A stretch of DNA of 64,000 bases from Haematobia irritans. Its lineage: Eukaryota > Arthropoda > Insecta > Diptera > Muscidae. Below the pieces are notes generated by a model. That model did not search any database. It was not told where the DNA came from and saw nothing but the letters and a program-made list of their open reading frames with translations. A program made the position numbers and the translations under genes. The stretch covers positions 94,590,852 through 94,654,851 of the forward strand of contig NC_134401.1 of the NCBI RefSeq assembly GCF_050003625.1, in the 5' to 3' direction. Positions 54,984 through 64,000 of this stretch are shown in pieces; position 1 is the stretch's first letter, and each line of letters opens with the position of its first letter.

Positions 54984-55257
54984 AATTTTCTATAGAAATA
55001 AAATTTTGACAAAATTTTCTATAGAAATAAAATTTGGACAAAATTTTTTATAGAAATAAAATTTTGACCAAATTGTCTATAGAAATAAAATTTTTACAAA
55101 ATTTTCTATAGAAATAAAATTTTGACAACATTTTCTGTCAAAATAAAATTTTGAGAAAATTTTAAAATTTTTACAAAATTTTCTTTAGAAATAAAATGTA
55201 GATAAAATTTTATTAGAAATAAAATTTAGATACAATTTTGTTAGAAATACAATTTTT
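54984..55257 (+). repeat. 29-bp A/T-rich minisatellite
   Basis: About nine imperfect copies of a unit like 'tctatagaaataaaattttg' plus 'acaaaattt'. Copies decay toward the right. Lies about 285 bp upstream of Atf6 exon 2. Confidence 0.85.
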
Positions 55258-55541
55258 CTCGAATGATTTCCACTTGCCGAACATCTCCATGTGTTTTTTA
55301 TACCACTACCGCGGTGTTCAGCAATGTTTCCAGTATCATTAATACGATTTCTGAAACCATTGGTATTTTCCTGTCAAATATTACGCATTCTCACAATATT
55401 ATACATTTACTCCAATATTCAGATGCAAATGCTTTTGGTGTAATGTAGATGATGAAAAACAATATTGCTGTTTATCTGTGTCTGTTTATTGCTGTGAAAA
55501 ATAAAATTAATTAATCATTTTTTTTGCTTTCTAAATTTCAG

Positions 55542-57073
55542 ATGAAATCGCATCGTTTATGCCTCAACCGGGGGATTATAGCCTCGAAGATTTAGATGAA
55601 ATCATACGTTCTACTGATTCGCATTTGGACGCTTCTCTGGATTTGAATGCGTTTTCAAAACCATTGAATGAAAATGATGACTTTGATATGGGCGAAGCGG
55701 ATGTGGGAACGGCTGGTCCGTTTTCAACAAGTTTGGACCAGCAGCAAGGTCACCACTCGTCTGCTAATCAAGAATTTCAATTTAACTTCTCGGCATTTCC
55801 TTCACCAGCAACATCTCATCTTTCTTCAGGTGATTACATCTCACCATTTGACACGCCTGCTCGAACATCTTCAACTTCATCCGTAGATGGTGATCAATTT
55901 AATCCAGACGATTTTATAAATTTCCTAAATGATGAAGATAGTAAATGCGACGACTTGACCCAAGATACCATACGCAAATTGAATGAACACAATGAACGAA
56001 ATACCCCTTCGCCAACTGGCAGCTGCACAAGTTCTAGTGGTAGTTCAACCAGTGGCATTCAGAGTGATGTATCCTCAATTATCTCAATGTCACGGCATTC
56101 CTCAAATAGAACAGACCAGGAACAAGATGACCTTTCGGAATTTATAAAATTCAAAAATGATAAATCGGATGAATCCAATGGATTTGAGGTAGAGGAGACC
56201 AATGCTATATCAACACAAAATGATGGAACATTTACGGTACCCGTATCGCCTGTTGTGAACAATGATGAAGTGCAAACAAATAATACATTTATACCCGTAA
56301 CGTTGCCCGTTTTACCTATGGCTACTGTGCAACCAATTCAATCAGTAAATTTCGTTCAGAGTGCTGTAATACCAGTGCAAACTGTACCATTGACTAAAGT
56401 TGTGACCCCAGTTGTGAATGTTAAGGCGGCTGTAAAACCTGTCTCTGCACCACAACCAACCATAAAGGTAGTTTCCAATGGCACGGGAAATACCAAAGTC
56501 AGCGCTCCTATTAATCCAAAACCAAAAACTATATTTCTTTCCTCGAATGATTTTAAAGCTTTAATGCAAAAAGTAAATCCAGCAAATGGGCAAGCAGCTG
56601 CCGGCAAGAAGCAACCTGCAGTAACCAATGGTCAAACACCGAAGATTATAATGAAAACTGCAAGTGGTAAATTCATAACCGCCAGCAAGATAGGACCAAC
56701 GACACAAGTCTCACCTTCAAATACATCTTCGAATAATACACAATCATCTGGAACCTTGCCCACTAAATTGGTTAAAAGCACAGCAACTAGTTCAATAATC
56801 ACAAAACATAATCCTTCTAAAGTTGTTACATCAAATGTCCGATCTGCAGCAGCTATGGCCGCCGCACGAGCTTCTCTCTCATTCTCAAAAGGATCGCGGG
56901 CAGATTTTAATGCATTACGTGCTCTAGGTGATGAAAAGTTGATTAAGAAACAATTGCGAATGTTGAAAAACCGTGAATCTGCTTCATTATCAAGGAAGAA
57001 GAAAAAAGAATATGTTGAACGTTTAGAAAACCACATCAGCAATTTGGAAAAGGAGAATTATTCCTTGAAAGGG
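55542..57073 (+). CDS. Atf6: Atf6 exon 2: activation domain and bZIP (partial protein)
   Basis: 510 codons plus two bases completing Asp. After a TTTCAG acceptor it encodes an acidic N-terminus (EDLDEIIRSTDSHLDASLDLN), Ser/Thr-rich segments, a Val/Pro-rich middle, then the bZIP basic region LKNRESASLSRKKKKEYVERLE, which matches the ATF6-type NRES...SRKKKKEY signature, and the first zipper heptads. It ends LKG at donor GTAAGT. ATF6 is an ER membrane protein cut in the Golgi during ER stress; its N-terminal half then activates chaperone genes. The rest of the zipper, membrane span and lumenal domain must be in exons beyond this window. Reading through the donor gives a short tail and stop at 57124, most likely just intron. 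Confidence 0.88.
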
Positions 57074-57260
57074 GTAAGTAAGGGGTTTTATATATATAGA
57101 GATTCACTTTTGAAAGAAAATTGACATCCAAATTTTCCCATATCTGAATTGTAGCTCCGTTAGGGTGAGCAAGTTTCTAAAATAAAAGACCATACCAAAA
57201 CCATACTGTCTGAGATCATATCTTCCAACAAATTTTGGCATAAATATATACTCAGACATT

Positions 57261-57465
57261 TAGGGTATGGTCACACTAGGCAAATATTTGACCAGAATGA
57301 TTGTCAAATTTTGGATACAATATCTGGATACAATTTGTTGAAATCGCTCATATCGTGATGTTATGTATCCAATATGAGCTAAAAATGTTTGTTGGCTTCG
57401 TGATGAATTCTTTTTCTTTTCTGTCAAATAGTGTAACCGTACCGCCTAGTGTAACCGTACCGTTA
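57261..57465. mobile_element. Small inverted-repeat element (TAGGGTATGGTCACACTA)
   Basis: Left TAGGGTATGGTCACACTAGG; the right end has two GTGTAACCGTACCG copies giving an imperfect inverse. About 205 bp, no clear target duplication. The tip is hAT-like. Confidence 0.5.
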
Positions 57466-57700
57466 GTCAGTTAGTTAACTCAAAAATTTTCGTAGACCGC
57501 CGCATATCTATCAACGATATAACTTTTTCACCTAATACAGTAAGAAAAACTAACCTGTGGGAAATGGATCAATGTATGACCACCAGGGTCTATAAATGAC
57601 GTAGCGAGTATGAGTGCAGATGTCCATGCTATTCATAGATTATATACTCCAAGATCCATTTCTCACCGCATATTATCGTGCCAGCTCAAGGGTTCATTTT

Positions 57701-58485
57701 TTATACCTTAAACCACATAGTGGTCAGGGTATAATAACTTTGATCTGTCAAAAAATGTGACTACCAGAAATATTGATATATACCGATTGACTCAGCATCA
57801 CCTCCTGAGTCCATCTAGCGCTTGGTCTCCGTCCGTCCGTCTGTCCATGTATTTGTTGTTCACAGGAATCCGGTCGCAATTATTTTTGGGCTCAAAGACG
57901 AACGCTATTGAATATTTTTGGCCATAAAGGCCTTATTTATTAACTGATGTCAATTAAATTTTGCACAAGGTAACCTTCCGTGGTATCAATAAAATCTGCA
58001 AAATATTATACAAATTGGTTCAGATTTTGATATAGGTTCCATATATATGCATCGCTCGATTTTCCCAAATTTGGCCATAAAATTTATTTATTAACCAATT
58101 TTGCTCAAATTTCAAATGTTGATGTATTAGCCGGTCGTATTTAGACTTACATGTAGCTCTAACATAATAATATTGTCCGATTTTTACAAATTTGGATTTA
58201 TTACCCACACTAATTGAGCCATTTATTCTTTTTTAATAATTAACTTAATATTATTGGCATTCTAGGTATTAAATCAAGTATAGCCCCAAAGATCTGACAT
58301 TTCTCTTCAGATTGACATAGAACTCCTATAAACATGTGCTCTTAATTTTCATAAATATGGAACTACGCTGTATCACCCAAACCTGTACCAATGATACCCT
58401 ATTAATGCTTATGTTTACTTATTCAGTAGGGTGGTTTTGGGTATGATATAGTCGGCCTCGTTCGACTTTCTACCTTACTTACTTT
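57701..58485 (-). repeat. Dispersed repeat with terminal hairpin, copy A
   Basis: One end is a hairpin (ATACCTTAAACCACATAGTGG...AGGGTAT, 57703-57732). The other end (58440-58485) inverted reads 'aaagtcgaacgaggccgact' then 'atacccaaaaccaccct', matching the start of the repeat at 60007. Contains 'tccgtccgtctgtcc'. No ORF. Confidence 0.65.
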
Positions 58486-60006
58486 TAATTTTTTTTTTTA
58501 AATTCAGATCCAAACAGTAATATGCTGTTTGACCGTTCGTAAAGAGAAAATACGTTCAAAATTTCGTATGGTAATTTGTATAATCTATGATTCAATTCGA
58601 AGTATTTCACAATATGAGTAAGTATTGACGGGGCAAATTTGCATATTTGAACATAAACGTAGGGTATTAATCAGAGAACGCAAACCCAGGAATGCATTTA
58701 GATATACATTTAGATATACTTCATGTGCGTGAGCCATAATCTCCCCGAGGGGTATATCATTTTTGAGATCTAGAGATAGACATATATTAATTTCAGCCAC
58801 TTGTTAATGGCATAGAAACAATGAGGTTGCCTTAACAGAGTTGATAGAAATGATTGGTTAATCTGGTTAGTTTAGTTAAAATTTATACTTTTAAAGACTA
58901 TACATCTATATATAAAAAAACTACTGCACCGATCAAATGCTCATTGTGACAGACGGCGCATTTTGTGTTTGTTTTTGAACCCTAACAAAATATGTAGGTT
59001 TCTTAGCGCTATAAGTCTACACACAACTTTTTTTCCGATTCAATCACGAAATTAATTGATCCAATTAATTTTTCAATTGAAATGTCTTCAATCACAGAAA
59101 TGATAGTATACCTAAACCTCGCTTTGCGTCGATTCGTTTTGCGTTGTCTTGGAGTTACGTCGCTGCTGAATTAGTACTAGTTCTCACTTTACATAGTTAG
59201 ATTTTTTTTCTGTGTATGCTGCTTTTCGCTGAAGGCGTGGAGTCCTTAATCTGCATGTAGTGGCATTAATTAGCGCGATACCGACTCATACCTAACACCT
59301 TTTTGTAAAACTAAAACAATATCATTATTTTTTAAACCCTATTTTCGAGATAAGCCTGCGTTATGTTGGATGCTGATTCAATCTCGACACCGATTCATAT
59401 ACATATAAACTTTTTTGAAAATGGGTGGGGAAGTTTATTATATACATTTTAAGAAATTAACCAAGGTGTTTGTGAAAGTATATTATTTATATTTTTGAAG
59501 TCTATTGAAGAAAGTAATTAAGCAACAGGTAAGACAGCCTCCTCACGACCTTGTGTATGCAAGGCGGACATGCTACCATTGCACCCTAATATAATTTGAG
59601 TTGTTTTAAGTATTTCGAAACCCTATTGACTTCTTTAAGTACTACTTTTACAAATCCTCCATTGAAGCCTTATCAACTCCCGATTTGTTCTTCCAACTGA
59701 CATCATGGGACTAATTCCAATTTCTTACTTAAAAAACATGAATGCGATCAGGTGTTCCGATTTCGCAATCTTTGAACGCTAATCAAAACGCAATAGTTGC
59801 GTTTTAAGCAAAATGTTTTAGCAGAATACATATCCTTATCTCATTGCACTTAGGTGCTTCTGCATGCATACATACATACATGTATACAGTTTACTTTTTG
59901 GTTGTTGTCTTGATATTATTTAATTGTAATAGCTGGCTGATAAGTTTTGACAGGCCAATGGTACAACTAAGTTTGTAGAATAAAATTCAAAAAAAAAAAA
60001 AAAACA
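58486..60006. other. Intergenic/intronic stretch without gene
   Basis: A/T-rich. An 'ttaattgatccaattaattt' palindromic motif near 59053 also occurs in related form near 53333. Contains a SINE fragment (59540-59586). Confidence 0.5.
59540..59586 (-). mobile_element. SINE fragment (tRNA-like head only)
   Basis: Inverted, it reads agggtgcaatggtagcatgt followed by the 'ccgccttgcatacacaaggtcgtgagg' part of the tRNA head, homologous to 53998-54046. The B box and body are gone. Confidence 0.75.
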
Positions 60007-61504
60007 ACAAGTTAGGAAAGTCTAAAGTCGGGCGGGGCCGACTATATTATACCCTGCACCACTTTGTGGATCTAAATTTTCGATGCCATATTACATCCGT
60101 CAAATGTGTTGGGGGCTATATATAAAGGTTTGTCCCAAATACATACATTTAAATATCATGTGATCTGGACAGAATTTGATAGACTTCTACAAAATCTATA
60201 GACTCAAAATTTAAGTCTGCTATTTAAATCACTAGGGTGGAACACAATGTTAGTAGAAAAAAAAATTGGGAAACATTTAAATCTGAAGCAATTTTAAGGA
60301 AACTTCGCAAAAGTTTATTTATGATTTATCGCTCGATATATATGTATTAGAAGTTTCATTTTTACAACTTTTCGACTAAGCAGAGGCGATTTTACAAGGA
60401 AAATTATGGTATTTTGACCATTTTTGTCGAAATCAGAAAAACATATATATGGGAGATATATCTAAATCTGAACCGTTTTCAACCAAATTTGGCAGGAATA
60501 GCTACAATGCTAATTCTACTCCCTGTGTAAAATTTCAACTAAATCGAAGCAAAAAATTGGCCTCTGTGGTCATATGAGTGTAAATCGGGCGAAAGCTATA
60601 TATGGGAGATATATCTAAATCTGAACCGTTTTCAACCAAATTTGGCACGAATAGCTACAATGCTAATTCTACTCCCTGTGTAAAATTTCAACTAAATCGA
60701 AGCAAAAAATTGGCCTCTGTGGTCATATGAGTGTAAATCGGGCGAAAGTTATATATATGGGAGATATATCTAAATCTGAACCGATTTCAACCAAATTTGG
60801 CACGCATAGCTACAATGCTAATTCTACTCCCTGTGCAAAATTTCAATTAAATCGGAGTAAAAGATTGGTCACTGTGGTCATATGAGTGTAAATCGGGCGA
60901 ACGATATATATGGGAGCTATATCTAAATCTGAACCGATTTCAATAAAATTTGGCACACTTGACTACACTTCTAATTGTACTCCTAGTGCAAAATTTCAAC
61001 CAAATTGGGGTAAAATTCTGGCTTCTGGGACCGTATTAGTCCATATCGGGCGAAAGATATATATGGGAGCTATATCTAAATCTGAATCGATTTCAATAAA
61101 ATTTGGCACACTTGACGATAGTACTAATTGTTCTTCTTGTGCAAAATTTTAAGCAAATGAGGGTAAAACTCTGGCTTCTGGGACCATATAAGCCCATATC
61201 TGGCGAAATATATATATGGGAGCTATATCTAAATCTGAACCGATTTCTTCCAAAATCAATACGGTTCTATTCTAAGCCAAAACACATACTTGTGCCAAAT
61301 TTGAAGTCGATTGGACTAAAACTGCGACCTAGACTTTGATTACAAAAATGTGTTCACGGACAGGCGGACTATATCGACTGAGAAGCCCAACCTGAGCATT
61401 TTTGCCAAAGACACCATGTGTCTATCTCGTCTCCTTCTGGGTTTTGCAAACATATGCACTAACTTATAATACCCTGTTCCACAGTGTGGCGCAGGGTATA
61501 AAAA
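60007..61504 (+). repeat. Dispersed repeat with terminal hairpin, copy B
   Basis: Begins 'gttaggaaagtctaaagtcg' then 'ggcggggccgactatattat' and ends in a hairpin ATACCCTG..CCACA/TGTGG..CAGGGTAT (61470-61500). Six internal tandem units make up its centre. I recall this as very abundant in muscid genomes. Short ORFs inside follow the repeat unit and are not genes. Confidence 0.75.
60451..61250 (+). repeat. About 154-bp tandem repeat, six units
   Basis: Units begin 'gggag(a/c)tatatctaaatc' at about 60451, 60604, 60759, 60912, 61064 and 61218. The first three are very similar and the later ones more diverged. Confidence 0.85.
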
Positions 61505-62200
61505 GAATAGCAAAAATAATAAAAATAAGAAACACACACATATGCTATTTGTTTGCAAAAAGACTGAATAATATTTGTTTTATATTTTTGCGTCGTAACC
61601 ATTTCTACATATAATGTATCCACACATGAGTAGCTGCTTATGCTTATAAACTTTGCAGTAATGCCCCCATGCTTCTCTTACTCCTTTTCTTTAGAAAGCA
61701 CCTTCTCATTAAGCACATTTTACCATTACTAACATTTTAAGGCATTAAACTGACCAATAAGGAATATATGGGTCGAGTTCATTGAACGCATATAGTGAGG
61801 TAGAGAAAAAAATATGTTAAAGTAAATAAAAACAACAACAACCTTCGGCTAATAGTAGTAATAACAACTTTTTTTTTATAAATATTTAGCAATTGTATGA
61901 AAGTTAAAATCTTCATAAGTTACTTGAATAGTCAATAGAGCTTTTGGAACGGTGCGACATAAATTTAAATAAACATGGCTAAAATACCGGTTGTATACGC
62001 ATCCGACATGCATGAGTCAATGGCGAAAAACTGACTGTCTTAGTCATAAAGGTTAAAGTGAAATGTCTACCATAATTAACGACATACAATGGAAGTAAAA
62101 AATGGAGCATACTTGTAGGGCGAAATCGATCAAAGTGTATGTGCTTTCATATTACTCAAAAAACATATTTATCAAGAGTAAATTTCGTCATCTTGGGGCC
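61505..62200. other. Stretch with no recognised feature
   Basis: A/T-rich; no coding or repeat structure that I can support. Confidence 0.4.
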
Positions 62201-62450
62201 TGTTCGAAACCGAAACTTTTTACTACGGCGAGAAAAAAATTGATAATTTGCTGTACTCATTTCTTTAATAATTAAAACTAATTTTTATTTGTTTTGAGAT
62301 AATCAAAATATGCCAAGCCATGTGATATTGTAAATTTCTAGAATTTTAAACAAATGTTCTTACTTAGCCCCCTGGGCTAGTGAAATTATACTCCCCTCGA
62401 TTTATGTCAAATTTTTACCAGTGGTAATAAAAAGTTTCGGTTTCGAACAT
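62201..62450. mobile_element. MITE with TGTTCGAAACCGAAAC inverted repeats (250 bp)
   Basis: Left TGTTCGAAACCGAAACTTTT and right AAAAGTTTCGGTTTCGAACA are perfect inverses, preceded on the left by GGGGCC. Target duplication not certain. Confidence 0.7.
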
Positions 62451-62511
62451 GTCTTTGATTTTTAAAACGTCTTTTCGACCTCTGCTGCTATATGCATTTA
62501 CGATCGTTATA

Positions 62512-63274
62512 AAGGGTGATTTTTTTAGCTATTATTTTTTTGGCAACACTGGCTTAAACAGTCTATAAATTAACAATGGTCTATAATTTAACAATGACTT
62601 TTATTATCAAAATGCATGTTCTGTTAAGAAAGTTTCTTGCGCGCTCATTTTTTCTCAATGGGTACATAATTAAGCAGAATTGTCGATTTTGAAGACAAGA
62701 TCAGCCAGAAGCTTCCAATGCATACAGAAAAAAGTCACAGTTTGGTGCGGTTTATGGCCTGGTGTCATCATTGGGTCATACTTCTTCAAAGGTGATGTGA
62801 GTTCGATGGACATTTTATATCACGTTTAGAGCCGGTCCGTTGGCCGCATAGAACGTGCGATTTAATGATTTTAATTTTAGTCTATATTTGTGGGACTATG
62901 TTAAAGCTCATGTTTATACAGTCAGGCTGTTGTAACCGAATAACCATTTCTAGTTATAAGTTATTAGTACTAACCACGGTTAGATATTAAAGTAGTTTTT
63001 AAGTACTAAGTGCATTCATTACCAGTCCGATGCTCGCTTGTATCACTCTGCCATTTACAACACAAGTCCGCTTCAATTGACGCATTGGAGCACAACATTG
63101 AAGCGTTCATTTAGATACCGGCCGAAATGTTGCAAACAGTATGCCAAAATTTAATTAAGCGTGTGCAATATTTGAGGCGCAGTCGCGGTCAATATTTGCT
63201 TGCATAATATAATCTTCAAACATTAAATTAAATTTTTTGAAAAATTTTCCTATCACTCTTAAAAAATCACCCTT
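62512..63274 (+). pseudogene. Dead Tc1/mariner-type transposon
   Basis: Ends AAGGGTGATTTTTTTAG and CTTAAAAAATCACCCTT, flanked by TA (62510-62511, 63275-63276). Transposase pieces remain: KVTVWCGLWPGV...GSYFF (about 62735-62795) and a C-terminal part (PAEMLQTVCQNLIKRVQYLRRSRGQYL, about 63117-63200). The central catalytic region is deleted or scrambled, so no transposase is made. Confidence 0.82.
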
Positions 63275-63276
63275 TA

Positions 63277-63757
63277 CGGTATATGTATACGGCCGATTTA
63301 CTCAATGAAAATTTTACTTGTTTATTTGCAACATATTTTATAAATAAATACTCAATGAAAAATATGACACGATCAATGTAAAATGCAGGCGCCAGAACCT
63401 TTTCAGCCGACTATTGCAATTGTCCACGTTCTACATTAAGAGCGTACAAATTGTTGTAAGTAAATAATTTAATCATTCACTTGTAGTAAAATTATGACAC
63501 TCGTCATTTAAGGAATATTTAACTCTAAAAAGGCTTTCAGCTATTGAAGTTAACATACGATTTCTTAATTTGTTTTTAACTATGTGGATCATTGAAAATG
63601 CTCTTTCAACAGAAGCATGTGAGAAAGGGTAGCGACCAGAGAACTGCAACCGGTGGCTTTTTTTCGTATTGCAATCTTACCCACAAAATGACACCAATTA
63701 CCATGCAATCTTTTACATTGATACAAATGCGAGAATAAAAACACCACTAGTATATAC

Positions 63758-63760
<3 letters not shown>
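63277..63760. other. Stretch with no recognised feature
   Basis: A/T-rich, no gene or repeat that I can support. Confidence 0.4.

Positions 63761-63826
<66 letters not shown>
63761..63826. repeat. (TA)33 microsatellite
   Basis: Uninterrupted TA dinucleotides over 66 bp. Confidence 0.97.
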
Positions 63827-63827
<1 letters not shown>

Positions 63828-64000
63828 CAATGTTCGTATGCAGTGTCTTTGCAATCTTAAACCAACCGACATCGTAACAACGCTCGGTAAACAAAAAACG
63901 AGTGTGGCACTTAAGTGTGATTGCACTCAACAACAACAATTACCAGCAATTGGCATTAGCTCCAGAGAATTGAGAGAGTACCAAATAAGAGAATACCAAA

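Larger units (their letters stand above)
46190..55541 (+). other. Atf6 intron 1 (9.35 kb)
   Basis: A/T-rich. Holds MITEs at 47229, 47667 and 47980, CCCTGCC copy 11, a degenerate repeat near 51.4-51.8 kb, an inverted-repeat element at 52113, a SINE and a minisatellite. In 46190-47228, 49751-51413, 53097-53733, 54269-54983 and 55259-55541 I see no gene or clear element. Its extent depends on the exon 1 call. Confidence 0.6.

Noticed and set aside
54984..55257. CRISPR-like array (29-bp period)
   Set aside because: Units are contiguous with no unique spacers, A/T-rich and in a fly intron; it is a minisatellite.
57074..57124. Atf6 reading straight on to a stop at 57124 as the protein end
   Set aside because: A strong GTAAGT donor interrupts the leucine zipper at 57074, and the read-through residues do not continue heptads.
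60910..61339. ORFs of 78-80 aa with internal repeats
   Set aside because: They follow the 154-bp tandem unit of a dispersed repeat and show no protein features.
60007..61504. Helitron
   Set aside because: A terminal hairpin is present, but I see no TC start or CTRR end at the expected places.

Overview
This is A+T-rich nuclear DNA of a higher fly. Two conserved insect genes can be read exon by exon, and the rest is mostly transposable elements, many inserted inside one another. The mix of repeats (a tRNA-derived SINE ending in CCTAA repeats, 29-bp tracts of the TCTATAGAAATAAAATTTTG type, repeats ending in 'gggcggggccgactatat') is what I associate with muscid flies such as Stomoxys, Haematobia or Musca. 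That placement is from memory, not a search.

Layout. 1-687: minus-strand relic of a Ty3/gypsy LTR and gag. 999-1900: decayed non-LTR reverse transcriptase. 1755-19417: four head-to-tail copies of a 4.0-4.3 kb unit in an A-B-A-B pattern; each unit begins inside motif A of that dead reverse transcriptase and carries nested transposons. 19941-24426 (minus): nine exons of a BMP type I receptor kinase, best match saxophone (sax); its signal-peptide exon(s) are not found. 24844-30262 (minus): a full-length I-clade non-LTR retrotransposon with two intact ORFs, probably in a sax intron. 30400-35200: cluster of small DNA transposons. 35208-45862: a hAT MITE split by a complete Ty3/gypsy element, whose two LTRs are themselves interrupted. 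46162-57073 (plus): first two coding exons of Atf6, joined across a 9.35-kb intron. 57074-64000: intron or downstream sequence with more repeats and a dead mariner.

How the parts relate. sax encodes a membrane receptor serine/threonine kinase of the BMP pathway. Atf6 encodes the DNA-binding half of an ER-stress transcription factor. They are transcribed divergently and nothing here links them functionally. The gypsy element appears to express Pol through a -1 ribosomal frameshift: a TTTAAAC slippery site directly before the gag stop, followed by a predicted pseudoknot.

Most unusual: the A-B-A-B array; an 11-copy transposon family whose target duplications are only 2 bp and vary in sequence; the frameshift signal; a five-layer insertion nest that gives relative ages; a perfect 50-bp palindrome; and a hammerhead-ribozyme-like core near 53.75 kb. 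Short ORFs repeated through the array are not counted as genes.
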